Of a stretch of 64,000 bases of DNA, positions 46,198 to 53,777 are shown in pieces. A program made the position numbers and the translations under genes. Origin of the DNA: Chitinophaga pollutisoli (lineage in GTDB: Bacteria; Bacteroidota; Bacteroidia; Chitinophagales; Chitinophagaceae); contig NZ_CP149822.1 of assembly GCF_038396755.1 (NCBI RefSeq), positions 4,866,001 to 4,930,000 on the forward strand, given 5' to 3'. The notes beneath the pieces are model-generated. The model had not been told where the DNA came from. It did not search any database and was given only the letters and a program-made list of their open reading frames with translations. Each line of letters begins with the position of its first letter. Position 1 is the stretch's first letter.

Positions 46198-46749
46198 ATG
46201 AGAAAAGTAGTTTACGGCATCAATCTCACCGCAGACGGTTGTTGCGATCATACCAAAGGAAACGGCACTCCGGATATTCATGTGTATTTCACGGACCTGT
46301 ATAAAGATGTGGACCTGATCGTTTACGGACGCAAGACTTACGAATTGATGGTTCCCTTTTGGCCGGATGTCGCTAAAAGCCAGTCGGGCTCCCCGACGGT
46401 AAATGCGTTCGCCCTTGCATTTGATGCGATCGATAAAGTAGTTTTTTCAAAAACGTTGCAGCAGGCAGGCGCCAATACCCGCATTGTCCGGGAGGATCTC
46501 GCAGGGGAAATCGCCAGGCTGAAGCAACAGCCGGGGAAAGATATTTCCATCGGCGGGGTGGACCTTCCGTGCCAACTGATAGCCCTGGGCCTGGTGGATG
46601 AATTCCATTTTGTGGTGCAACCTTATATTGCCGGAGAAGGCCGGCGCCTGATGGACGGGACATTCCTTCCTGAACAACTGAACCTTAAACTGGTAGCGTT
46701 CAAGCCGCTGGAATCCGGAGCGATGGCATTGCATTATACGAAGCAATAA
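46198..46749 (+). CDS. Dihydrofolate reductase family protein (RibD C-terminal domain-like)
   Basis: The ATG giving MRKVVYGINLTADGCCDHTK is favoured because the family begins at this strand; an upstream ATG at 46174 would add eight residues. The 183-residue cytoplasmic protein carries the DHFR/RibD-C fold markers DVDLIVYGRKTYELMVPFWPDVA, DKVVFSKTL, the NADPH-binding GKDISIGGVDLPCQLI and VDEFHFVVQPYIAGEGRRLM. The family reduces pterin- or flavin-related substrates with NADPH; the substrate here is not known. It appears as a single gene, convergent with the peroxidase gene (13 bp apart). Confidence 0.85.
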   Translation: MRKVVYGINLTADGCCDHTKGNGTPDIHVYFTDLYKDVDLIVYGRKTYELMVPFWPDVAKSQSGSPTVNAFALAFDAIDKVVFSKTLQQAGANTRIVREDLAGEIARLKQQPGKDISIGGVDLPCQLIALGLVDEFHFVVQPYIAGEGRRLMDGTFLPEQLNLKLVAFKPLESGAMALHYTKQ

Positions 46750-46762
46750 CCCGTTTATTTAT

Positions 46763-48004
46763 TCATTTTTGAGCTGCATGATGCGCCGGATGAGGTCTTG
46801 CAGCATCGGCTCCGATAAATCCGCCTACCGGTAGGCCGCTTGGAACGGAGGCGGGAATCTTTTTATCGTAATCCGGATCGTTAAGTGTATTGAGGAATTC
46901 CACAATGGTATTAATGTCTTTAAACTCCACGCGCACCGCCGCCGCGAGGGGATCGAGCTGCGAACGGTCCACATGCTGGTTGCGGAGCGGTTTGCCATGA
47001 AGGTCTTCGTAAAAGAACAGCACTTCGTTGAGGGTCTGGAATTTGCCGCTGTGCATGTAGGGCCTGGTGAATCGCAGGTTCCGCAGGGTAGGGGTGCGGA
47101 AGCCGTATGTTCCGAGTATGCCGGAATCGGATACCGGGAGTTTTTCATTGTCGGGCGTTCCCAGCACATGCGGTTTGAAATCAGAGAGCATGGGTCCGCT
47201 ATGGCATCGCGCGCATCCGGATTGGATAAATAGTTTCATGCCTTCCTGCTCCCTTTCGGAAAGGGCGGAGCGGTCGCCGCGCATGAACTGGTCGAACCGG
47301 GAGTTTGCCGCGGTAAGTGATCGCTGGAAGGCGCCGAGGGCTTTGGTAATTTCCGTGATGGTGACGGCATTGCTTTCCGGGAACGCCGATTTGAATAGCC
47401 GCCTGTATCCGGCGATGGCGTTCACGCGTTTTACTACTTCCGTTGTGATATGGTCTTCGCTGAAATCATGCCCGCGCATTTCCTCGAACGTTTTAACCGG
47501 CATGGCGGCTTGCGCTTCGAGCCCTTTGGCGCGGAGGTCCCAGAACATAGGGGCTTCTTCGGGCGTATATCGCCCGTTTGGACCGATGCCGTTGTAGGCA
47601 GTATTGAGCAGCGATTGCGAATTTCTTTTCGTAAAAGGGATGTTGTTGTCTTTGTTGAAGCGCCGCTTTTCGCCCAGGCCAGTCCCGTTTACACCGATCG
47701 ACAGGTCGATGCTTTCCGCATACCCGAAATCGGGGTGGTGACAGGTCGCGCAGGCCACGTCTTTCCCGCCAGATAATACCGGATCATAAAACAGCAGGCG
47801 CCCCAGTTCCACTTTTTCAGGTGTGGTAGGATTATCGGCGGGCGAAAGATAGGTGAGCGGCAATGCGTCGGTCGTACCCAGCGGCAATTCTTTCTCCCTG
47901 GCAATAGCCGTTTGCCCGGCGGGCTTGTCGGGGGAATGACAGGCATGAACGGTGAAAACACCGGCCAACAGGAGTAGTATGGCGTGAGGGATGCCCTGGC
48001 GCAT
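46763..48004 (-). CDS. Di-haem cytochrome c peroxidase / MauG-family lipoprotein
   Basis: The start is the ATG giving MRQGIPHAILLLLAGVFTVHAC, preferred to a TTG upstream; the Cys near residue 22 may be lipidated. The 413-residue protein has two c-type haem motifs: CATCHH (Cys85, Cys88, His89) and CARCHS (Cys264, Cys267, His268). Between them are the family segments LSIGVNGTGLGEKRRFNK and RYTPEEAPMFWDLRAKGLEAQAAMPV, and near the C-terminus FRTPTLRNLRFTRPYMHSGKFQTLNEVL. These periplasmic enzymes reduce hydrogen peroxide with electrons from cytochromes, or oxidise protein or small-molecule substrates. It stands alone. Confidence 0.9.
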   Translation of the reverse strand: MRQGIPHAILLLLAGVFTVHACHSPDKPAGQTAIAREKELPLGTTDALPLTYLSPADNPTTPEKVELGRLLFYDPVLSGGKDVACATCHHPDFGYAESIDLSIGVNGTGLGEKRRFNKDNNIPFTKRNSQSLLNTAYNGIGPNGRYTPEEAPMFWDLRAKGLEAQAAMPVKTFEEMRGHDFSEDHITTEVVKRVNAIAGYRRLFKSAFPESNAVTITEITKALGAFQRSLTAANSRFDQFMRGDRSALSEREQEGMKLFIQSGCARCHSGPMLSDFKPHVLGTPDNEKLPVSDSGILGTYGFRTPTLRNLRFTRPYMHSGKFQTLNEVLFFYEDLHGKPLRNQHVDRSQLDPLAAAVRVEFKDINTIVEFLNTLNDPDYDKKIPASVPSGLPVGGFIGADAARPHPAHHAAQK

Positions 48005-48230
48005 AGGTTTGCTTATCAATTTCCCTGTCAAGATAATAAATAACGAGAGAATTATCTTTTATTTTCTGTGGTTGTTTTTAGTGGATTTGCCAACGCGGAA
48101 ATGTGGTTGAAGGCTTACCGGGCATCATCCTGCTAATCTGACGGTTCATGCGGTGAAAAATACGGGCCATGCGATGGGGTATCTTCCCGTAACTGCGGTA
48201 TAATTATTTTGCGGACCAAAATTATCATCC

Positions 48231-49093
48231 GTGATCCCAAAACTTAGCCCTGTAACTCCGTTGCAAGCAGCGAGAAATTACGTTTCCTCCTTTACATTGC
48301 CCACCTCTGTTACTGCATTTGGAAAGGAAAATGAGGGACATTATGCAGATAACAAAGCGCGAGGCTGGTACTACGACGGTGAAGCATCGCGGCCGTTCCA
48401 CCGGCTTACCGGGGAGGTGCTCGCCGCGAGCCTGCATAGCTTCATTACCGTATCGGAAACATATGCAGTCGATGACAATGGTCTGCTGCCGGGTACTTCT
48501 AAAATCAAGGGGCTTCCTCACCTGCCACCGGATTTCATCTGGCCTGTCGGCGCATTGTTTCTCGCACAATTCAACCTGGCGGAACTGGCGCCGCAGGATA
48601 TTCTGCAACGGCTTCCGGCAGCAGGCATGTTGTACTTTTTTTCAACCCCAATACTTCCATCGGAACTGTGTTCCACTACACCGGAGCCCTGGGAGAACTC
48701 ATCCTCCGGCCATATCCGGAAAGCGGTATAGGGGATCTTTCGTATTTTCTGGATGAATACCGTGACAGGCGTTACCAGGCAACATTCCGGAAGCAGGCGG
48801 CTTTCTGTATCGATGATGTCCTGGAACATCTTCCGGAAGCATTAAAGAAAGAGGTTTCCCGCATATTAGATGCTCCGCTTACCCCGCATGCCATTGGCGA
48901 TAACCTTTTTGGACAGCCTGGTTACTGGCAGGGAGAAAATGAAATCATCGGTGACAGGCAATTGGAAGCGGAAGCGGACCTGCTTCTGTTTCAATATGAA
49001 TTCGGTGAAGGTCATATCCATTTTTGGATAACTGCGGCGGAATTAGCAGCACGCGATTTCGGTAATGTGTGGTTGAGTTATTCAGGCACCTGA
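48231..49093 (+). pseudogene. DUF1963 family protein, frameshifted at a T7 run
   Basis: Frame 1 runs MIPKLSPVTPLQAARNYV...FLAQFNLAELAPQDILQRLPAAGMLYFF and then becomes nonsense. The -1 frame carries on with NPNTSIGTVFHYTGALGEL and ends HIHFWITAAELAARDFGNVWLSY. Together they give about 287 residues matching DUF1963 (YwqG-like) proteins from end to end, including the usual LPHLPPDFIWP and LFQYEFGEG segments. The frame is lost within T7 at 48636-48642; one more T restores MLYFFFNPN. The family has no known function. It is the last host-like gene before the AT-rich interval leading to the conjugative element. Confidence 0.8.
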
Positions 49094-49469
49094 TAGCGCT
49101 GTGTTAAGCAGGCGGTTTAAGTGATTTTTTCAGCGAAGTGTTTGTCTTGTTTTTCCTGCCGGACCAAACTGTATGTTGCCATTGGGATGATTGCTGCTTA
49201 CATTTTTTTCAAAAAAGAAGTAAGGAATCTATCGCCTTGTTCCGTATATCGGAGAAATAAGGTAACGCGAACCCATATACATTTCAATATTTGCGCGCTC
49301 CATGGATTGAATCATTTCCGGAAGCTACGGCATTGCGAAAAGTGTTTTCATGCGGCGTGCTTTTAAGTACATTGAATCTCAGGTTTATCTGTCTGCCGTT
49401 GATTCAGTTTTCCGGTAAGTTATTTTGTTGTTGGGGCGAATAATTTGCTTGCAAATCTCTGTAAATAAC

Positions 49470-49493
49470 AAAGGCGTCCTTACGGAAGCCTTT
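49470..49493 (+). terminator. Hairpin in the gene-poor interval
   Basis: AAAGGC-g-TCC-ttac-GGA-a-GCCTTT forms a 9-bp stem with one mismatch, followed by TATAT rather than a long T run. It could be a weak terminator, about 375 bp after the DUF1963 gene. Confidence 0.35.
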
Positions 49494-49836
49494 ATATCTG
49501 ATTGGTAATCAGTACCGGAAGCGAGTAATTTTTTGAACTCTTTTATTAAGTTTGGCAATATACTTTTAGCTATAAATGATAATATAAAAGCAGTGGACCT
49601 TTCCGCGCTGTAAAGTCAGTTATGACAATCTGGCGGTATTTATGTTAAAACATGATAAAGAATAAAAATTTTTATTTGTTTGGCGTTTATGGTCGAGCTC
49701 CCTTTTCGGTTACTTATACTTCTTCAAGTCGGAATGTTATTGTTGATGTGTTTATAGTCTACCCCCTGAAGTCTAACTGAGATAATAATTATGTAAATTC
49801 GTGTCATTATAAATATTTATTTTTTAATCCCTGCCA

Positions 49837-50067
49837 ATGACGGAAGAAACTGAAAATAGAAACTATGCCAAATGGATGTCTCAACTTATTTCCTTCAAGT
49901 TAAGGCTGAGTTCGTATTTTAAAAACATTCAACGAATATATTATAGGACAGAATATAAATTATTGTATGAAGTCAAAGTAAGTGAGTTTAACTTTATAAA
50001 TATTTGGGTCTTTTTAGGAATTGCCTTGCCTCCTGGAATATTTTATTTTTTTTGTAAAAAAGATTAA
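49837..50067 (+). CDS. Possible small membrane protein, unknown
   Basis: A 76-residue reading frame, MTEETENRNYAKWMSQLISF onward, with a Lys/Tyr-rich middle and one hydrophobic helix at the end (FINIWVFLGIALPPGIFYFF) followed by KKD. It has a plausible ATG and composition like the conjugative element. Nothing is recognisable in it, and in AT-rich DNA a chance frame of this length is possible. The terminator at 50198 follows it. Confidence 0.35.
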   Translation: MTEETENRNYAKWMSQLISFKLRLSSYFKNIQRIYYRTEYKLLYEVKVSEFNFINIWVFLGIALPPGIFYFFCKKD

Positions 50068-50197
50068 TAAGGTTGAAAGTATTTCAAAAAGAGTAGTTTA
50101 CAAGAATTGAAAACCGTATCGGTAACGATTTAGTTATGGTGCTTGTTGCACTCACTTTCATTTGATTACCTTGTAAATCAGTAGCAAATATAAAAAA

Positions 50198-50234
50198 AAT
50201 AAGACGGTTATATTGATTTCCGTCTTATTTTTTT
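50198..50234. terminator. Bidirectional terminator before rteC
   Basis: The perfect stem AATAAGACGG / CCGTCTTATT, with a 12-nt loop, is flanked by A-rich sequence on the left and T5 on the right. It separates the gene-poor interval from the rteC transcription unit. Confidence 0.8.
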
Positions 50235-50427
50235 GTGCCTTAATACTTAGGTTCCATACTAAATTTTTGGGAATTTACTTCCACAGTTACCCCCAACTAC
50301 CGAAAAAAAATCTTACCACAGGTGGGTTGAACGTGGGAAAAAGTATCGCTTATTATAACAATTTTTGTGTGTTAATTAGGTGGAAACTGATTTTGACATC
50401 TTTTAGTAATCACAAAAATTATAAGCT

Positions 50428-51273
50428 ATGAAACATTCTTTACACACCATTATTTTAGAAATACATAATAAGGAAGATAAAATTTCATCGCAAAGCAAAA
50501 GAGTGATTGATGAGGCGTATGAAATGACCTTGTATCTGCAAGACCTGTTATTTGAAGTCAAGAAACAGATTGTTGAACGGGGTTTTAAAAATGATGAGGA
50601 AGAAATAAAATTCTTCCGAACCATTAAACCGCAAATCCTTGGTAAACTAATTTACTACAACAAGGTTTACCGGATTGAAACTACTTGTCCTGTCAGCAAC
50701 GGAAAAATGTATTACAGCTATTTCTCTAACCAATTAGCCAACCTCAAAAGAGATTATGTTGAGCATATCTGCAATTCTGATTTTTACAGATATTACCGTT
50801 CGGGTCGGACAGACCGTGACGAAACCTATTTTAAACGGGGAAATATAAACTACCACGATGGGCTAAACAGCATCGTCTTTGAAATAGACCCTGAATTTTC
50901 CACGTTCTACGATTATAAAACAGCAAGGATTATCGCTAATGAATTACTGTACTCTTATCTTATGACAAAAATCAATCCTGATGAAAATCCCGATGCGATT
51001 TTACAAAAGCCGGAAAGTTCCAAAGATATTTTTTGGACGGAAAGCAAAAATGCACTTATCGAATTGACTTACGCATTATATGCAGCTACAGCGATTTCTC
51101 ACGGTAAAATCGGTGTCCGAAAAATCAGTATGATGTTTCAAATACTTTTCGGCATTACGCTGGGCGACCTGCATCACGCTTTCCATAGAATGAAAACCCG
51201 AAGCGGTTCCAGAACGGCATTTTTAGACCAACTCAAAAGTTCATTAGAGGATTATATGGATAAAGACCTGTAA
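50428..51273 (+). CDS. rteC: RteC-family regulator of conjugative element excision
   Basis: The 281-residue cytoplasmic protein matches RteC over its full length. It has an N-terminal helical half (LYLQDLLFEVKKQIVERGFKNDEEEIKFFRTIKPQILGKLIYYNKVYRIE) and the conserved middle DFYRYYRSGRTDRDETYFKRG. Its C-terminal winged-helix-like part is ELTYALYAATAISHGKIGVRKISMMFQILFGITLGDLHHAFHRMKTRSGSRTAFLDQL. In CTnDOT, RteC binds inverted half-sites upstream of xis2c and activates the excision operon. The same layout exists here: the next gene is Xis-like, and an inverted repeat lies between them. Confidence 0.88.
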   Translation: MKHSLHTIILEIHNKEDKISSQSKRVIDEAYEMTLYLQDLLFEVKKQIVERGFKNDEEEIKFFRTIKPQILGKLIYYNKVYRIETTCPVSNGKMYYSYFSNQLANLKRDYVEHICNSDFYRYYRSGRTDRDETYFKRGNINYHDGLNSIVFEIDPEFSTFYDYKTARIIANELLYSYLMTKINPDENPDAILQKPESSKDIFWTESKNALIELTYALYAATAISHGKIGVRKISMMFQILFGITLGDLHHAFHRMKTRSGSRTAFLDQLKSSLEDYMDKDL

Positions 51274-51333
51274 TTTAATATTGGTCTTTTGTTTAAAGGC
51301 GGTACATCAAAAGTGTACTGCCTTTGTGTTTGC

Positions 51334-51367
51334 ACCATTTGCCAATACGCACCAATTGGCAAATGGT
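51334..51367. promoter_or_regulatory. Candidate RteC operator (perfect inverted repeat)
   Basis: ACCATTTGCCAAT (51334-51346) is mirrored exactly by ATTGGCAAATGGT (51355-51367) across an 8-bp spacer. There is no T run after it, so it is not a terminator. It lies 60 bp after the rteC stop and about 170 bp before the first Xis-like gene, the position at which RteC of CTnDOT binds paired inverted half-sites. Confidence 0.6.
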
Positions 51368-51454
51368 AGCAAATTAAACCCTTTAAATATTCCAAATCCC
51401 GTCTAACACTTATAAATCAAGGGTTTTCCCTGATTGCAAAAATTTTCAAAAAAC

Positions 51455-51471
51455 CGCCAAACCAATTGGCG
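51455..51471. promoter_or_regulatory. Second inverted repeat upstream of the Xis-like gene
   Basis: CGCCAA-accaa-TTGGCG is a 6-bp perfect inverted repeat whose TTGGC word also occurs in the larger repeat at 51334-51367. It lies 64 bp before the Xis-like start and may be an additional regulator site or overlap the promoter. Confidence 0.4.
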
Positions 51472-51483
51472 AGGCTTGGCAGA

Positions 51484-51494
51484 CAAACACTGCC
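51484..51494 (+). promoter_or_regulatory. CAAACACTGCC box, one of three copies in the element
   Basis: The same 11-mer recurs exactly at 52212-52222 and with one change (CAAACCCTGCC) at 56803-56813. The copies lie 41, 73 and 70 bp before the starts of the first Xis-like gene, the DUF3945 gene and the DUF1896 gene. The common word and placement suggest a shared control element, possibly part of the promoter. Confidence 0.4.
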
Positions 51495-51535
51495 ACCCTT
51501 AGCAATTTTGCATTGTGAACATTAAAAGCAATGCA

Positions 51536-51889
51536 ATGAAAATCATAACCATTGAAGAAGAAGCGTGGAAACAGCTCAATAGCCGTATCAACGCTATTGC
51601 GGATTATCTGAAAAGATTGGACGACACAAGCTATGATGATTTGTGGCTCAACAATCACGAGGTCTGCCAGTACCTGCATATCAGCGAAAAAACGTTGTGG
51701 CGTATGCGTACTAAAGGCGAAATAACCTACTCCAAAATCTACGGGCAGTATTTCTATACGATTGGGGCAATCAAGGATGTGCTTAATGCCAATGCCGTAC
51801 AAAGTAGTGATGAATATGTAGCGGAGCTTATCGCAAAGGGCAAAAGCTATATCGAAAAAGGCAGAAAGCTGAAATCAGATAAGAAATAG
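51536..51889 (+). CDS. Helix-turn-helix protein, Xis2c-like
   Basis: The ATG giving MKIITIEEEAWKQLNSRINA was chosen over an upstream GTG. The 117-residue protein has an N-terminal helix and then the helix-turn-helix typical of MerR-like excisionases (LWLNNHEVCQYLHISEKTLWRMRTKGEITYSKIYGQYFYTIGAIKDVL), with a basic tail. CTnDOT Xis2c and Xis2d bend attachment-site DNA to allow integrase-driven excision. The position right after rteC and before a second small HTH gene supports the same role. It lies 25 bp before that gene. Confidence 0.8.
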   Translation: MKIITIEEEAWKQLNSRINAIADYLKRLDDTSYDDLWLNNHEVCQYLHISEKTLWRMRTKGEITYSKIYGQYFYTIGAIKDVLNANAVQSSDEYVAELIAKGKSYIEKGRKLKSDKK

Positions 51890-51914
51890 GTATGAACCCT
51901 TAAAAGTAGAAGCT

Positions 51915-52196
51915 ATGAATATTGATAGAATGGAATTTTTGTCGTGGATGGAGCGGATAATGGATAGACTGGATATGTTGAGCAATCATATCGACGACTT
52001 ACAGAAAAAACGCAACAGCATAGACGGCGAGGAACTGCTCGACAATCAGGATTTATTGCAAATGCTGAAAATAAGTAACCGTTCCTTGCAACGCTACCGT
52101 TCCATTGGCAAGCTCCCGTACTACACGATAAGCGGAAAATTGTATTACAAACTATCCGATGTTCATCAGTTTATCAGAGATAGTTTTAATAAGTAA
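51915..52196 (+). CDS. Helix-turn-helix protein, Xis2d-like
   Basis: The 93-residue protein starts with an amphipathic helix (MEFLSWMERIMDRLDMLSNHIDDLQKK), which could pair in a coiled coil. It continues with the excisionase-type helix-turn-helix ELLDNQDLLQMLKISNRSLQRYRSIGKLPYYTISGKLYYKLSDVHQFI. It is the second of two adjacent Xis-like genes, as in CTnDOT. It is followed by the DUF3945 gene after a 99-bp gap that contains a CAAACACTGCC box. Confidence 0.8.
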   Translation: MNIDRMEFLSWMERIMDRLDMLSNHIDDLQKKRNSIDGEELLDNQDLLQMLKISNRSLQRYRSIGKLPYYTISGKLYYKLSDVHQFIRDSFNK

Positions 52197-52295
52197 AAAG
52201 CCAATGCATGCCAAACACTGCCTTTGAATGCCACTTCGCAAAATACACTAACAGCTTCCTTTACTTTCGGCATTAAAACTTTAAAATTTTAGATT

Positions 52296-53775
52296 ATGAG
52301 TGAAGAAACTTTAAATCAAAAAGAAGCACCCGAACAAGTTAAACAGGAAGCCCCTGATCAACTATCGGACGTTCTGTTAGTGCTGGATAAGGAAAAAATG
52401 AAAATCCAAGCCGTAAAGAGCATTGACGAAAACGGAAAAATGGAAACAGTTGATCCTACCAAAAAGAACCAATCCGATTTTATGCGTGTGGACAAACACG
52501 GCGATTTTGTTACCAATTTCCTTTCCAATTTTTGGAGACAATTGAAAGACCCTACCAAATTCGCTCTTTTCAAAGTTTCGGCTGACGAAGCCGTAGAAAA
52601 AGCAAAAGAATTTCAGAAACAGGTCGATAGTCCTACACCGAAGGGCGAAAAGGAAATGCAAAAACACGAAGTAAAAAATGAAACTGAACAAAAGCAAGAA
52701 AATAAAAATGATATGGCAACAACACAAACAACACAAGCAAAAAGTGAGTATCGCTTCCAGCCTGAACAGGTAGATTGGGAAACTATGAAAAACCTCGGAG
52801 TAAGCAAGGAGTATCTTGAAAAAAGAAACCTACTTGAACCACTTCTGAAAGGCTACAAGACTAATGAACTTCTGAATGTAAGCATCAATTTCGGAGGTGT
52901 GGCAGTTCGCACAGATGCCCGTCTGGCTTTACAAGCCGACCAAGAAGGAAAACCCGTTGTATTTGTACACGGTGTCCGTAAAGCACCTGAATTACACAGG
53001 GAATTTTTTGGGCATAGTTTTACGGACGAAGCCAAAAAACCTGCTCGAAACGGGAAACATGGGTCGTGTCGTGGATTTGAAAAATCCAAGAACAGGAGAA
53101 ATCATACCGTCTATCATCAGTGTGGACAAGCTTACTAATGAGCTTATTGCTTTACGAACATCTCTGATTAAAATCCCCAATGGGATTAAGGGAGTGCAAC
53201 TTAATGACGAGCAAAAGCAAACCTTAACAGAAGGAAAACCTCTTTATTTAGAGGGAATGACCTCAACAAAAGGAGCTTCCTTTAATGCAAATGTTCAATA
53301 TAATGCGGACAAGAATTATGTGGAGTTTCTGTTTGACAGAAGCAACAACAATCAACAATCTCAAAATAAGCAACAAAGTAATCAACAGAGCCAAAACCAA
53401 ACGCAGGAAGCTCCAAGAACTTTCAGAGGAAAAGATTTGACTGATGAGCAATACAACAAGTTCAAAGATGGGCAAACCGTCTATGTTGAACTGAAAGACA
53501 AAAAAGACCAGCCATATCAGGGCTATATCACTTTTAACAAGGAAAATGGAAAAACCAATTTCGAGTTTCCAAACCAGTACAAAGAACGTGTTAAGCCTGT
53601 TGAAGAACACAAAACACAGACTGCGGTCAATTCAGAGGGCAAAACGAATGAAGCGACCAAAAACCTTAAAGAGCCTTTGCAAAAAGGACAGCAAACGCCA
53701 AAGAATGAAAAACAACAGGAGCAACAGAATAAGCCCAAAGCCCCTGCAAAATCAAGAAGTAGAAAAGTGAGTTAA
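52296..53775 (+). pseudogene. DUF3945 protein (orf3-like), frameshifted
   Basis: The first frame starts MSEETLNQKEAPEQVKQEAP and carries the DUF3945 core: DVLLVLDKEKMKIQAVKSID, VDWETMKNLGVSKEYLEKRNLLEPLLKGYKTNELLNVSI and ELHREFFGHSFTDEAKK. It then goes out of frame. The +1 frame resumes with NLLETGNMGRVVDLKNPRTGEIIPSIISVDKLTNELIALR, which is the normal continuation. Further repeats with a Gln/Asn-rich linker (SNNNQQSQNKQQSNQQ) and a basic tail follow. The shift falls in a run of six A (53034-53039); removing one A, or adding two, restores AK(K)NLLETG. About 493 residues in all. The function is unknown; in CTnDOT the gene at this position (orf3) lies between the xis genes and exc. Confidence 0.8.
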
Positions 53776-53777
53776 TT

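Larger units (their letters stand above)
49094..50427. other. AT-rich gene-poor interval between host DNA and the conjugative element
   Basis: In this 1.3-kb stretch the base composition falls sharply. It holds one possible small gene (49837-50067), a hairpin at 49470-49493 and a clear terminator at 50198-50234. I see no tRNA, integrase fragment or insertion sequence. The left end of the element may lie here, but without the other end no attachment repeat can be identified. Confidence 0.5.

Noticed and set aside
49121..49366. 81-codon frame in the AT-rich interval
   Set aside because: It has an irregular Cys/His-rich composition, no convincing start or family, and its codon use differs from both host and element genes.
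49381..49800. Search for a tRNA or attachment core at the element edge
   Set aside because: No cloverleaf could be drawn, and short TTTGC-like words are too common in AT-rich DNA to call an attachment site.
50213..50431. 72-codon frame before rteC
   Set aside because: It begins inside the terminator at 50198-50234 and runs into the rteC start; it looks like leader DNA.
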